Shown here piece by piece: positions 48,701-61,975 of a stretch of 64,000 nt of DNA (within the stretch, counting starts at the first letter, position 1; every line of letters starts with the position of its first letter). Location: the NCBI GenBank assembly GCA_008638375.1, contig CM018038.1, positions 16,514,515 through 16,578,514 on the forward strand, given 5' to 3'. Source of the stretch: Nyssa sinensis (lineage: Eukaryota; Streptophyta; Magnoliopsida; Cornales; Nyssaceae). Below the pieces are notes generated by a model. The model worked only from the letters and a program-made list of their open reading frames with translations, was not told where the DNA came from and searched no databases. The position numbers and the translations under genes are program-made.

Positions 48701-51700
48701 CAATACAACCAATTTTTGTTCTTTTGTTTGTTTAGATCATAGTTACCACTTACTTTAGCGATTTGTGATTTTGATCGCACGATTCAAAACGTGAATATTT
48801 CGGGATTTGAAATGCATGATTTAGAGTTCTAATCTAAATTATCAAAAGTCCCAAAAAACATATAACAAATAAGAAAATACATACTTACATCGTTAAAATT
48901 TTGATTTGAAGAATCCTGCCCTAACATGTCACGTTTTATAACAAGTGACTATTTACGTTCATGTTTTTGTTTCACGTACCATAACGATCCATATTCTAGG
49001 TAACATTGGTTTAGATTGTTGGCTTTTTGGGATTAAAATGGGGAAGTCACCATATCTTTTTTCCATGCTAGTTGGAGCGATCAAACTTGTTATTTCTCTT
49101 GAGTTTTGATGAAAATTTTATTACAGGTTGAATTGAGACTACTAGAACGATTACTTTTTCATATGTTTCATATGAACATTCAAAACTTGCTCTTATAGTT
49201 TAAACTATTGTTCTCTTGCCTATCTTGTTATTCAAAATTTGAATTTTGATATTGATGGTTGTGGAGTAATTTATAATGTTGAGCCACTTTTCTCTTTCAT
49301 TATTGACTTGATTATAGCTTCATCGACATGCCAACTTAAGCATTTATTTATTTGCAAAGTCATTGTTTACCTCTTAAATCAGTTTTCAATTGTTTAATAA
49401 TGATTAAGAAACACATGGTATTTAGAAGTACCCCCCCACGCGCGCACCCACAAAAAAGAAGAAGCCCTACAGCATTGGAGGTAAGAGAAAGATATAGATA
49501 CATTTGTAAATTTTATTTATATCTCACAGCCTTTTGGCTAAAGAAACATTGGACTATTCTCTTTCAACAGCTTCTCTTTCTACGATAGCTGCTCTCTTTG
49601 CTTTGTTCAGATGAATCTTTGCAGAAACACTATTAAAACTTTGAGTGCCTTTGGAAACAATTTACTTCTCTCTTTCATTTTCCGTGTGTGCGTATTGAGA
49701 GTGTGGCTTTAGATGTAGAGGATAAGATATTTGCTGATGTAATTCAGGAGGGTGAGGAACTATCGTCTGCCCGGCAACTCTCGCCTTTGTAAAGTTTTCT
49801 TTCTTAAAAAAATAAAAAATGTCTTAATTTGTATAGTAAAAAGAAGTCGAAAATGAAGATGATATAATCATAATGGGCAGGAGGTGATTCTAGAAATGTC
49901 CTTCCAAAGATACCCTTTTAGTACTTCACAAGATTAAGGGCTTTTGGAACAAAGGTAAAGAAATGAAAAAAAGAAGTGATGAGATGTGCTTTAACTTTTG
50001 ATGTTAAGCATTTGTTTCCAAAATATTTGTTCCTATATTATAAAGACATACATGAATGTGAGTTAATTGAGATAAGGCTTTGTTGAGTTGAGTTGAATAT
50101 GCATGAATGTGAGTGTTAACGATGGACTTATAAAAAGCAACGTATGTTTCTTCACTCTAACCTGTGATTTTAGCACCCATAAAAGGAAAATCTACAATTT
50201 GGTGACAGTTTTCTTGGTTACTTAAATGAGTGAGACTAATTATGTGTCACCCCTCTTAACTGCTATTATTATTACTTCCTCTTGAACTATGTGTATCATA
50301 ATTAGAAAGGATTTTTCATGTCGGTAATCATCTTTCTTTGGAGATTGGCTCTCAGAATACCATCGGTAGATCTGTGCATGGGTTGTGTGCCATTTAATTA
50401 GTATTCTTACATACACAAAAGAGGGGGGAAAATACTATGTCGACCATAATGTTTGTGAAAGTGGTGGAAGGAAATAAAAAACAAATAATTTGTATGCATG
50501 AATTTAAGTTAGTGTTTCTTGTTGCAACACTTATTCCTTGCAATTCATCATGACTCACTTTTGTCAACTTGGTGTTAAGAATCAATAATGACTTCAAGAA
50601 CCCATTCCCTATGTATTTATCCATAATTATGCAGTTGGTTGCAGGTATATGATAAGTATGTCTCCTCCTTATCCATTTAGCTTTTGCTCACCTTCTCTCT
50701 ATACAATTGTCTTTATGATATACTTGTGCCTATTTTCGAAAGGAAACTAAAAGAAAGAACCTTTATGGTTTTTACAAGATTTGCAGTTTTTCCTAGAAGC
50801 TCTCCTCATTTTCAACATGCAGAAATGCTCATCTTTGAGGATGCTATTTTTTTTCATCTTCTAGTCCTGTTGTGTGCCTTCATTGGCTTCTTTTATTTTT
50901 CCTTTTGAACCCTTGGAAAAAAGAGAAAAAGAGGGGGGTGGGGGTGGTCCATGTTGAGATTCGGACTGTGCCTTATATTTAAACGGTCAGAACTTAAGAT
51001 CAGCCATTCAGTATGTTACATGTTACTGGGTGTTCAGCATCATATTTTTATGAATTGATGTAGTTGAATGAGGTTGTTAAGACAAATTGGCGATAAGGTC
51101 AAACGGAGAAAAAATTATATACTATTATTTATTTCATTGTATGATGGAAGAGGACCTGTTGGGTATGAAAATGTCATGATGCTGAGTGAGTGTGAAAAGG
51201 GCAATGGTTGATGATATGGTTTTTTATATGGCTTTACGGCGCAATGGTGATAAGGCTCTCTCTTTCTCTCTCTGGAGTTTATTCTACAAACTTATTATAT
51301 TACTTTGAATTGGCTAAATACTACATTAGTGGATGAAATCCAACTGAATTATCTACATCTCTCCCGTTCATACTAAATCAACACCCCAAGGTCACATTCG
51401 TATTGTGGTGAAAACTTTAATTGTTTTCAAGGAAATGAAAGCATTTGGGACTTTGTACAACATTCCATGCAAGTGAAAACTTACGGGAATTATGATTGTG
51501 GTATTGTATCATATTTTTGCATGTTTATCATTGTCGGTAAGTCTTTGTTGAGTTGGTGTGTCCTTCATCGAGTCTTTTTAACATAAGATATTCCAATATT
51601 GGTTATTGTCTATATATAGTCATTATTTGTCGTAAATTATAAGAAGACAAATATGGCAAAGTGTTTTCTGGATATTATCTACATAAAATCAGCATCAGTG

Positions 51701-53132
51701 TGAACTATTCCATGATGCCGTCTGGAAAATTAGAGGGACATACATAAGCAGTACTCTTGTTATAATTTTTTTTTTGGGGTGAATTTTGAGCAGTATGTGA
51801 AACTGCTAAACAAACAGGTTGGCTAGTGTGTTTTACATAGTCAAAGAGACCTAGTGCACATTTTTGTTGAACTTCATTTTTTCTTCCATTTAACATGTGG
51901 GGGAGGCATATCAAATTTTATGAGTAAAAGATATTTTCTGTCATCCATAAACTTCAGTTGAAAACAAGTACCTTTTCATAGTATTATCATAGCCGGACTG
52001 AATCAGTGAACCCGCCAGTGAGCCGGGTTGGTTCTTAATTTGTTTTTTTTTTTTTTGTTGTGGGTATATATTGACCTAGAATGTACAGCAGTGAGCTTAC
52101 CTTCACTTGGCCAGTTCCATGTCGGACTGTAGCGAACTAGTTGGTTTAAAGCGGTTCAGTCTAGCTATTTGATTTCTTTTGTAAAAAGTCTAGAAATACA
52201 ACTTAAACTGAACTTGGGCACTTGAATTGGTACTCTTTTTTCGATATTTTTGTACCAGAGTTAATGTTTATACTAATTTCGCTCCATTTATATGCAAATC
52301 TGGACAACATATTATTTAAAAGAACTTACATTTAAAACAGTCAACCCCTTATTTGTTGAATTAAAAGTGTCATTTTGTGTATCTTAAATCTTAATTGTCT
52401 TTGTGCATTGCATCAACCATATATCATCAAGTATTTAAATTGATTTAAAGATGGAGTTTGTTATAATTGTTATGACTGTAGTTGTTCCAGATATGCAATG
52501 TCTTCTTTGTACCATAATATTCTTGTTCCTTTTTGTTCATAAATTTCCAATCACTGAATGTGCAGATGAGAAGTGTGAGGGTGTTGGTTCGTCTGAAGAG
52601 GATCAAGACAATAGTGGTGGAGAAACAGAACTTCCTGAGATTGATCCGCGTGCTGAAGACCGGGAACTTAAGAATCACCTATTGAGGAAGTATAGTGGTT
52701 ACTTAAGTAGTCTCAAGCAAGAGCTCTCCAAGAAAAAGAAGAAAGGGAAACTACCCAAAGATGCCAGGCAGAAGCTACTCAGTTGGTGGGAGTTGCACTA
52801 CAAATGGCCATATCCTTCGGTATGCATATTTACAAGCTATAGTCTGCAATTTAAAATAAAATTAGCAAATTGGGTTCTTATTCATATTCTTTTGAGATAT
52901 TAACACAAAGAACACTGTGTTAATAACACAGGAAACAGAGAAGGTGGCCTTGGCTGAATCAACTGGTTTGGACCAGAAACAAATTAATAATTGGTTCATC
53001 AACCAAAGGAAACGACACTGGAAACCGTCTGAAGATATGCAATTTATGGTGATGGATGGCCTCCACCCACAAAATGCAGCTCTCTATATGGAAGGTCACT
53101 ATATGGGTGGTCCTTATCGACTAGGGCCATGA
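45784..53132 (+). CDS. KNAT1: Class I KNOX homeodomain protein, KNAT1/BREVIPEDICELLUS type
   Basis: Five exons join in phase: 45784-46185, 46279-46401, 46531-46663, 52566-52819 and 52932-53132 (370 aa). KNOX1 covers about residues 108-160 ([20 protein letters not shown]) and KNOX2 about 170-213 ([19 protein letters not shown]). After an acidic linker comes ELK at 253-273 and the TALE homeodomain at about 274-336, with the recognition helix [15 protein letters not shown]. The C-terminus, MQFMVMDG...[11 protein letters not shown] followed by PYRLGP, is that of KNAT1/BP proteins and not of STM. These nuclear factors pair with BELL proteins, keep meristem cells undifferentiated and shape internodes and the vascular cambium. 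All key residues are present. The placement of introns in KNOX2, ELK and the homeodomain is the standard class I pattern. Confidence 0.95.
46664..52565 (+). other. Large intron 3 of the KNOX gene (5.9 kb)
   Basis: The intron separates the KNOX2 and ELK exons. It holds TA microsatellites at about 46950-46971 and 47280-47345, a repeat shared with the xylanase intron (48770-49010), a possible LINE/SINE end near 48637, and otherwise AT-rich sequence. Long third introns are usual in class I KNOX genes. In maize kn1, insertions in this intron cause misexpression, so regulatory content is likely. Confidence 0.85.
48770..49010. repeat. Dispersed repeat shared with xylanase intron 6
   Basis: GCACGATTCAAAAC(A/G)(C/T)GAAT, then CATGATTTAGAG/ACAAGATTTAGCATT, TTCTAATCTAAA(T/A)TATCAAAA, ACGTTC(A/C)(T/C)GTT and CATAACGATCCA(T/C)(A/G)TTC(T/C)AGGTAAC, occur in the same order at about 15195-15590. 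The xylanase copy carries an extra microsatellite. The family is unidentified. Confidence 0.8.
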
Positions 53133-53900
53133 ATAACGATCGGGATGGAGCGGGTTTACATTCACCTCTCGTGCAGTGTTACCGAAAAGGTTGGTTACTT
53201 TCATTTCAGTCATAGCATGAATACTCAAGTTGTGCCCAGATGATTGTAATTGCAAGAGTTGGGTAATGTTCTCTGACAGCCCAATCTGATATCTGCAACA
53301 GGAAATATTATAACTTTGTTTAGTGTGTCTATATGTATGTTTTTGGGATCATTGAAGGTGGATTCCAATAGTTTTGGTTGTGTCCACATCAAATATGTAT
53401 GTTTCCTTTTCTGTCTGATCTGTTAGAAGATTTGAGTTACATTTGTAATGTGTTGTCGTGTGCATGGTAAAGTATACCAAGAGGAATTCATGCAGTATCT
53501 AGCTAGCATCTGTAATATATTTAAGCTTTTTTATGATTTATGCAACTGCATAAATCTAATTGTTGTTTGAATTGTATATTGTGAGAAGAAGAATAGCTTA
53601 TATGATATTAGTGAAATAATAATGTTTAGTCTCCCTGTTGCTCTCCACTCTTTTTTATTTTTATTTTTTTTCTGGTATCAATGATCCATTGCCCTAGCCT
53701 TTCCAGCATGTCCATAACAACGGAATTCCTTGACGAGGGGATGGCTCAGTTTATGAATATACCATTGGTCAAGTATCACGATTGGCGCCGTAATGGGTGA
53801 GACTAGTTTTCATTAGATATACCCCCAGTTTGACATAATAATAGTCTTCTGTTGAGGATCACTATCAGATTTCAATGCCTTTCGAAATTACACGGCTAGG
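53133..53900. other. 3' flank of the KNOX gene
   Basis: Holds the 3' UTR; several AT-rich stretches (for example GAAATAATAATG at about 53610) could serve as polyadenylation signals, but none is a clear AATAAA. No other gene seen. Confidence 0.5.
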
Positions 53901-53919
53901 GATATCTCATACCAGTTGA

Positions 53920-54695
53920 GTGTAAGAAGTTTGATTAGCATATAAGACATTACAAGCCTTGTTATTAATAACTTGGTTTAAGCATTTTGGGCTGTGTGGT
54001 TGGGTAATTTCTTCAAGTTTTGGAGATAGTAGGTTTGGGCTGTTAAAAAGTTGTATTAGAGTCCCGTTCTCATAAGGTAGAGAGCCCCTTAGAGAGTTCA
54101 TTAAATGGGTAATTGGGAGAGATTTGGATTAATCCCACTAGTACACGTGGTCTTGTGGGGGGTGAATGTCCCACATCAACAGGGCGAGAAAAGTTTGATT
54201 GGCATAAAAGACCACATGGTTTAAGCATTTTAGGTCATATAGTTGGGCTCTTTCTTCATATTATTGGGACAGTAGGCTTGAGACTTTAGAAGAGGTGATA
54301 TCTATCATCCCGGGAAGAGTTTGAAGTACATGTACTCATACTTGTTAAGGCTCCATGTTCGAAGCTCCTACATTGGTTAGGAGGGAAGAGTTTAATTGTG
54401 GTATATAAGATACGAGAATTCTTACTACTAATAACACTTTAGCTTAAGTATTTCATCTTTCTTCATGTTATTGGATCAGCAAGGTTGGAGTGTTATAAAG
54501 TGATATCGAGCCAGTTCTTAAAAGGTAGAGGCCTCCTCTAGATTGTTTGCTTAAGGAGAGATTTAGATTGGAATAGAAGAGTTCTGTGGAGGGGGGGCAA
54601 GTGTGATATGTTACATGGGTTGGGAGGGAAGAAGAGTTTGATTGGAATAGAAGAGATTACTAATAATAACTTAGTTTAAACATTTTGGAATAGAG
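53920..54695. repeat. Four degenerate copies of an LTR-like repeat
   Basis: Copies start near 53925, 54170, 54370 and 54600. Shared parts are a 'CCCACATC...GGGAGGGAAGA' start, AAGTTTGATTGG followed by ATA(A/G)AAGA, AATAACTT(A/G)G(T/G)TTAAGCATTTTGG, GGTTGGG(C/T)TCTTTCTTCA and CATAAGGTAGAGAGCC. The copies are in the same orientation and each is partly deleted. The pattern is that of a short LTR or TRIM-type repeat common in dicots, piled up by repeated insertion or unequal exchange. Confidence 0.65.
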
Positions 54696-54719
54696 ATACT
54701 AAGGTGCTTATAAGTGTGG

Positions 54720-55945
54720 GAAACAAAACAAAGGGAAGAAACCCAACAGCAAAAACACAAGCAAACAAAGAAAGATTACAGAGCCAAACTAGACGCATCC
54801 AGGACTAATTAGCCTTAAGAACTAAACAAGGGATGCTTAGACGTGAGCATGTTTCCCAGTTTTGCATAGAATTTGGAACATTCTTCCATTAAGGAGCTCT
54901 CAACCTGACAGCCCTAGTAGTTTCCTCGAGCAATTGACTTTGCAATTTTTGCTTCCCACTTAAATGTTCAATTTTTTTCTTACTCCAAAGAAGTTAAACA
55001 GCAGAAGGTCCCCATTGCACTGGATTTTGGGAGATGTTGCACATATGAAGTCTCTGGGCCAGCTGCATTCAAAGAGGATATCGTTTCTGGTTTCAGTAGC
55101 ATTGCTACACAGAACACAATTACCATTCTCGATGATACCCTAGCTATTGAGTCTTCGCTCAGCACACCTTTAGGGAACCAAACAACTAGCCTAAATCTAG
55201 GAGACCAGTGGTAATGGACCTCCGATTGTATCCCATGCAGAACTGGTGGAAAAGCGACCATTTGTTGTTGGAAGCTAGAATACAAAATCATGAAAGGGTT
55301 GGGGAGAAAATCTAGAGGGGTGCTGGCCTTAATCTTAGTAAGAGCAGCTGAATAGCAATAAGGCCATCTCCAAGTTGAGCCCCTAATCATGGAGGAGACT
55401 TTTATAAGAGTAGAGCTATGGCAATCAAAAATGATGTTACTATCATACTTTAGTGATAAAACTTCTAATGGGTGCCAATTATCATGCCACAAGAATGTGT
55501 CATTTCCATCCCTAATCCTACATTTAATTAAATCTCTGACCAAGGTTCGAAGTTTCAATAATTTCTTCCATGTCCTGGAATTTCAAGATCCCATAAGCTT
55601 CTATTCTTTATGTAATGAATATGACACCATTTCTCCAAAGAGTATCCTTTTGCTGCAAATATTCCACTAGTGTTTAAGCATATCAGCTTTATAACATTCC
55701 TTGGATCTTTTGATGCCTAATCCAGTGCACACTACATCCCACTTCACCTTAGCCTTGGTAAACTTCAACTCTTTGCCGGATCAAAGAAATGCTTTCAGAA
55801 TCTTGATTTACTTTGGTAGACTGAATGAACATAGAGAAGCAAAGTTCTGTGGCGAGAGGCCCAGTCTATCAGTCAAAGCGGACAATATTGTATTATAGGA
55901 CTCCGCATAAGCAATCACATTATCATTAAGGATCAATCTCTTAAG
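54720..55945 (-). mobile_element. 5'-truncated LINE fragment, minus strand
   Basis: Minus-strand frames between about 55900 and 54980 carry LINE ORF2 C-terminal signatures: a 'FL-SGKELKFTKAKVKWDVVC' block, then LIKCRIRDGNDTFLWHDNWH near 55525, IRGSTWRWP and a later part that matches the zinc-knuckle side in broken frames. The 3' UTR with 'ggtttcttccctttgtttt' lies near 54730-54790. Several frame changes and stops are present. It is not the same family copy as the plus-strand LINEs at 3.9-8.7 kb. Confidence 0.75.
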
Positions 55946-56140
55946 CATTCGTTTGGTTGAGCTGTGTAAAAGTACCGTTGGAGATAAGTAGCCATTGGCA
56001 TTAAGCAGTTGATGAGCAAAAACATTCGAGTGTTTGATAAAAATTGTTGAAAAATGATTATAAAATACAAAATGACAAAAAGAAAAGAAAGAAGAAAGAA
56101 TATTTGGATAATATTACATTGCTTTTCTCTATCTTAATCA
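55945..56140. repeat. Partial copy of the Harbinger-like MITE family
   Basis: TTAAGCATTCGTTTGG, AGTGTTTGATAAAAATTGTT and GAAAAATGATTATAAAATAC resemble the subterminal parts of 16602-16967 and 34701-35639. Only one end is recognisable. Confidence 0.4.
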
Positions 56141-56269
56141 ATTAAACACCAAAGAACAACTTATTTTAACCGCTTTTCAATTTCATTGCTTTATATTAAT
56201 TAGACCGGTTTAGAAAGTTCTCTTCATCAAGGCATGTTAGCGCTTGATGTACATTATAAATTTATTCTC

Positions 56270-56370
56270 TATCAGCTTAAAGTTTTAGAGCAATTGGTAA
56301 TCTAATATGATATCATAGTTCTGTTTATGAGAGATCATGAGTTCATGTCTCTACCTTCCTTATGTAATTG
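56270..56370 (+). repeat. tRNA-like dispersed repeat remnant
   Basis: 'AGAGCAATTGGTAATCTAAT ... ATGATATCATAGTTCTG ... GATCATGAGTTCATGTCT' resembles a frequent dicot repeat with tRNA-like boxes. Too degenerate to assign further. Confidence 0.3.
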
Positions 56371-56780
56371 CACTCACTCATCCGCTCTCGCTCTCGCTCT
56401 CGCTTTTGCACTTGCAATTTTTTACTCTATTATGGGCTAATTCTTTACATGCAAAATGGGATTATACGAGAGGGAAAATATTAACACTCAATATATATTG
56501 TAAGAATGATCAAATCTGAAGGAGAGTGTGATTCATGCTCTAAAGTGAGCCAAACAGATGTGTGGAAGTTGCCTCTTCCATTATGCTTTTCTTCTCTCTT
56601 ATCAAGAATACTAGTATTGCAATGGGATGGCACATTGGAGTACTTAAAGCTGAAAGAAAGGCGTAAGTGGTTACAAAAAAATTCAACAAAAATACTACTA
56701 AGATCTGAAACACATGCATCCGATGTGTCAATGATGTCTGTCATACCTTCACGAGGTATAATTCAAATTGGCCTGGATAG

Positions 56781-56784
<4 letters not shown>

Positions 56785-56812
<28 letters not shown>
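56785..56812. repeat. (TA)n microsatellite
   Basis: Uninterrupted TA run. Confidence 0.9.
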
Positions 56813-56816
<4 letters not shown>

Positions 56817-56869
56817 CATACTGTAATTCATTCCAATTGATAAATTCGCAAGTGCATGGGACTCCCCTT

Positions 56870-57435
56870 GCATGAAACGCATGTATAATTTAATGGGCGA
56901 TAATGTGCCTTGAAAAGATCGCCCGAGGAGTAAAAGAGTATAGGTCTCAGAATCAATTTTGAGGGTGAGCTTTGATCCTGCAGGACATCATGACTAATTC
57001 CTAACTGACATAAGGATCAGTTTGAAACCCATAGAATCCTAAGGGATAGGGATAAATCGGGAAATCTCATCACAAATTTGAACAACAGAATTCCAAGAAC
57101 ATCTTCATTCGGATGAATTAGGGATATCAAGACTCAGCCGCTCAATGGGAAGTTCACCTCTATAAAAAGAGAATGAAAAGGTACCACTGGCATCTCCTAT
57201 TTTCCTTGACCCAAAATTGAATATTTGTAAGAAGGTCAATTAACTTGATCGTCTGGAAATTCATCACTAGACTTCTACCCGTGATCTCTGACTATTTGAT
57301 TTACAAGACTTCGGGAGGCGAGTTCTCAGCCAGGCAACTTTTGACGACAACAGGCAAGAAACTAGTGTCCGCAGAGGTGCTCCATTTCATTTCATCCCAA
57401 CAAGCTAAAACAGGCGGCCTGAGCAATAAAACTAT
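56870..57435 (+). repeat. Possible solo LTR remnant
   Basis: A less AT-rich stretch with CTATAAAAAGAGAATG (57161) followed by an R-like region (GGCATCTCCTATTTTCCTTG) and GATCGTCTGGAA has the feel of a gypsy-type LTR with its own TATA box. I could not find matching ends or a target duplication. Confidence 0.25.
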
Positions 57436-60400
57436 ACAAATCTGCCGAGGATGATGGTGTTCGTGCAGCATGCTGGGTTGCAATGGAGGTCTGAAGGTTG
57501 AAAACTTGAAACAGAAGTGAATTCCTCATTGGGATCAGCATGCCGAGTTCCAGAACCTAACCCACAGTCACGCTCTAGAATACAATGGCAGTCTCGTTTG
57601 CATGCATTGACAAACAAGCAAAAGCAAGGATACGATATATAACTTTGCATCATGGAGAATTATAGAAGTTTGTACAATAGCTCTTAACACAACTTTATTT
57701 ATACTCGTAGGAGGGAGACAACAAAAGAAAGGAACAAAAATTAAGCAATTTGACTAGGTGGCTGGCAAAAATGCTATATAAAAAATTCTGGAAGTTGTTT
57801 ATATTATGGTTATGCATGGTTACTCCTAAGAAGCTTTTCAGGTAGGGTTGTAAATGAATCGAGTTGAGTCAAGCAGAATAATAAATTGTTTAAACTGGAC
57901 TTGCTAAAATTAACGAATTTCAAATTCTGTTTAAGCTTTGTTTGTTAATTTTTTGAATGATTTTGAACGAACCTCTAATCAAAACATTCAAGAGTTGACC
58001 TTGAGTAGATTGGTTTTTTTTAATATTATTAAAGTACTTTTAGTTTAACGAGCCGAATTTTAGTTGAATTCAATAAATTAACGAATCTCAAAATATGTTC
58101 AAGTTTGACTTATTTATCTTACGATATGATATTGAACGACCCTCTAAACGAGAGCCCTATTTTTAGGTGAATCAGACCAATTACTTTATGTCACGTATAC
58201 ATGTTTAAATTTAAAGAGACAAAAAAATTACTTTTACCTATGTGATATAAAATGATTGATCTGATCTATTGACTAATCAATTGAACCCAATTTACTTAAA
58301 AATTTCTATATGGTACTAGCTAGGTAGGCACAAGTTCACATGTGAGCACCCTAAGTCTCTCAAGAAACATACTCCATACCAAAAATAAGTGGTAAGGCTC
58401 AGAGTTGACAAAAAGGATTGGATGACAATTAAAGATTACCTAAATTTGATGCATTTCTAAATCAAACAAGGGTACTTGCCTATGACTGGTTCCCTTTTGT
58501 TGCGTGGGCTTCCCTTGGAGTGGTTATCAACTGGATGGCTGGCCCACCTCCTTCATTCCAGGCTGGAATTTCATGGATTTTGACAGGCCCAAAACTGGTT
58601 GTTGTAATACAAAGCTCCGTCTCCCTTAAGCCGGAAGCAAACCTGAATCGTAATGAAGGCCCACTCTATATGCATGCAAGCTAGCTAGCCAGCTATAATG
58701 TGAACTTGCTATTTTGGAAAGTTAGCCTCTCAAATGATGTGTCTCTTTTGCCTTGTTTCGATAATAAATAATTAAAAAGGGACCATTAAGTTGACTTTTT
58801 GCACTCTTTGTTTGGTACCAAAGTGAAGCAACTCTAATTCTAATCAACCAATAATTTTAAAAAATAACTCATTTCTTAAAAATTTATTTTTATACAGGAA
58901 TAAAAAATTAAACTCACATAATTACATCAAAAACTGACACTAATATTATTCAAATAAAACTCTAATCTTAAAAAAAAATCTATTTTTTTAAATACATTAT
59001 GCCATTCAATATTGTAATTAGAGGCAAATTCAAGTGGGGGTGGGGACAAAGGGAGGGCACCCTCCAAAAAAAAAATACTGAATTCTCTACCACTAATTGT
59101 TTTAGAATATTTTAAAAAATAAGACTTGATCGTCGCAAATTTTTTAGTTATATTTATTTGAAACTTTTTAAATTTTAATATCTATAATTTTGTTCTAACT
59201 AAATTTTTTAGATTCGTCACTGATTGTGATCAAAATTCTAGCAAACTTATACATGGAAACGGATCATTCCATTGACCAAAATTATATACCGAATTAATTA
59301 CAATTTGTCATCTACACAAAAAAAAAGGAAAAAAGAAAAAAAAATTTCTATAAAATCTGACAATTCAAGCACATGATTGATTGGAATTTGTTTGATTCAA
59401 TGACCAACTCCGTACAAAAATTTGTGTGTTTATTTAAGATTGAATCGACGTATAACGGAACTAGATGCCACATATATATACATATAATATATATGTGTGT
59501 GTGTGTGTGTGTCTATGAACAAATTCGTCACTAACCACGCAAACACGCAGCATGCAGCGCACACATGAGAAGAAAAAATAGGTAGAAAGAATGATTATAA
59601 AAAAGATTAATTTAAATGTAAAGGAAGATTTAAAAAATAAGAAAGTAAAGTTGGGGCGTGCAAGAGCCGACGTATACGGACAACGGGGAAGACGTGGACG
59701 ATGATGACAACTTTGGTGATTTTGATAATGACAACGATGTTTGATGTCAAACAAACACAATCGTGCAATGACGACGACGTTCCAAGCTATAAAGTCCGCC
59801 TCTTCAATTTTTTTGAGCCAATGAGGTGCTGAGTTGGAGACCAAACTTGCTCCCAAGTGTGGAAAAGGAAATTAAAACAATTACTTTGTGATTAAGCATG
59901 CCCTAATTGTGATTTTGGTACAGCCCATTGTCTAGATTCGACAACATTAGCCTGAAAAGAGTTATGAGGTCCACGTTAAGAAATTATTTAATGAGACTGA
60001 TATGATTTGATAGACTTTATAATTTTAATATTAAAAAATGTTACAATTAATCGTGAATGATACAAATTCGTAATTTGTTTAGTGTGTGTAATATACTTGT
60101 GCACATGATTATGCATGATATTGGCACGTGAATTGTATGCGCCAATCAGATCGTGAGTTTCTGTCTTTCACGACTGACCGTAACATTCATCTTTTAATAT
60201 TTTATAGGTTCACATGAGACTCAAGATTTAACTAGCTCTATAATTTTAGTATTTTGTAAATTCACATAAGATTCATTTTATTGCTAACATTAGGAAAATA
60301 ATTACATGCATATTACTGGTTTATTGAATAACTTCTCATTTTAGTAAGAAGTGAATAAATTTGATGATTATTTTTTTTGTAGGTGTATGTAATAAGTACT

Positions 60401-61788
60401 CTTGACTAAATATGGAAGACTACTTAATATGTTTCTTAATGTCAAATTCATCAATTTTTAAACTTTGGGATGGGTGAGTTGAGAAGAGGCATGGGTAATA
60501 TATTAAGATTTCAGGATCAACTCTTTCTCCAACTCCACTTATTTATAAAAACTATATCATCAATTTTTTTTGAAATTAGACTCTAAATTGCTAGTTCTCT
60601 TTTAAGCTTCTAGTCCAATGTGTCTTATGAGTTTGTCATTTTGAGTTTTAAACTCAAAAGTCGTCCCTCAAATAGAAATATGCAGCGTTATTTTCATAAG
60701 TTCATTACACATTATCTGCAACTGACGTGGTACACCAACAGAAATAAAACAATCTTAAAATTTGGAATGTTATCTTATAAAAGTGGGTGTTTAGGGGCGA
60801 TCTTTAAATGATCTTGTAATTAGAAATAACAATGCAAACTTATTTTCTCCAAAAGAACTTGTGTCCATTTGAAAAGTAAAGTCAATACGAATAATTTACT
60901 AAAAAAAATAATAATCAACACTAGAAATTTGATAAGTTTGACCAAATGATCAATTACATTTTTTTGAATAACTTTTACAAATAACAAACGTGGAGGAGGA
61001 GGTGTCAAAGCTTTGACTAAACAGATTCCAAATTTTAATTAATGTAATGCATAGATTGCATGCTACCCGCTACCAAACACAGCTTGAAGGTATATAGTAT
61101 TTTTGCTGCAGCACCTTAACAAGCAAGTGTAACAAAACAGGATTAACGTCCAAAATTGCTTAATGCAAACATCAGGATTTTTATCAGTTTTCATGCGGAT
61201 TTAAGGGTTACAAAGCATGAACAAAGTAATCTTCTTCCTCCATGCTTATAGCTATGCCTGATAAAAGCCGACAATACCCTTCAAATAAAAACCCTGAAGA
61301 ATCATATGCTGTGACAGTTCTTGATATGGTATAGGAACTATTTGCTCTAATTCTTTGTTTTGGATCACCAATTGCTTTAAAAACTTAAATTTTTAAATAA
61401 TAGACTAATAATTTATATCAAGTTGTTTAAACACTCCAGCTTACATGCAATTTTACATGTGAAGAGTTGAAAATATACATAGAAATGGAAATATTAACAG
61501 AACAAGACCGAATTAACATGAAGGGGCATGAACCCAAAATATCTTAGAAGTAGAATTCTAATATCATGTTAATACTTACCCTAAAAGTTTAAGACTAGAA
61601 AATGAGTTAACAATTTATGTCAAACTTTTTTAACCCTTTGTATGTGTATGAGGTATGTAGGGTGAATATTACACCCGAAAACCCTGATGCACCCTCCGTT
61701 GCAAATCATGCAACAATTCAACAAATTTTTCAAGCAAGCTTCCAACCTTCTGTATATAATGATGACACCTGAGCTATAAATCCATATA

Positions 61789-61820
<32 letters not shown>

Positions 61821-61975
61821 ACAGAACCCAAGTTTACTGAAATGAATCAAAATCAGCAAATACAAGGAAAAAAAAAAATCCCTTCATAGACTATTGTTAA
61901 AGAGTTACAAATATATGTACAGTGGAAAAAAGGGAACTAGAGATAGAGAGACTGTCTCTACATGTAAATTTCATA
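57436..61975. other. Intergenic DNA, no gene seen
   Basis: AT-rich. A stretch starting AGGGTTGTAAATGAATCGAG at 57843, with repeated 'TTAACGAATCTCAA'-like blocks to about 58090, resembles hAT-type repeats but its right end is unclear. At 59029-59220, GAGGCAAATTCAAGTGGGGG to TTTTTTAGATTCGTCACTG has weak terminal similarity and is probably another MITE. (TG)n at 59492-59511 and (GT)n-(TA)n at 61790-61820. A less AT-rich patch at 59650-59800 has no convincing frame. Confidence 0.45.

Noticed and set aside
45784..53132. Assignment of the KNOX gene to the STM type
   Set aside because: The C-terminal MQFMVMDG...GGPYRLGP is that of the KNAT1/BP group.
53907..54101. A small minus-strand open frame
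   Set aside because: It lies wholly inside the LTR-like repeat cluster.
56506..56826. A 106-residue plus-strand open frame ending in Tyr-Ile repeats
   Set aside because: It runs into a TA microsatellite and has no recognisable domain; a gene cannot be supported from the sequence alone.
59461..59856. A 131-residue minus-strand open frame
   Set aside because: It crosses a (TG)n microsatellite, is rich in His/Thr and Phe runs, and has no motif or splice context.
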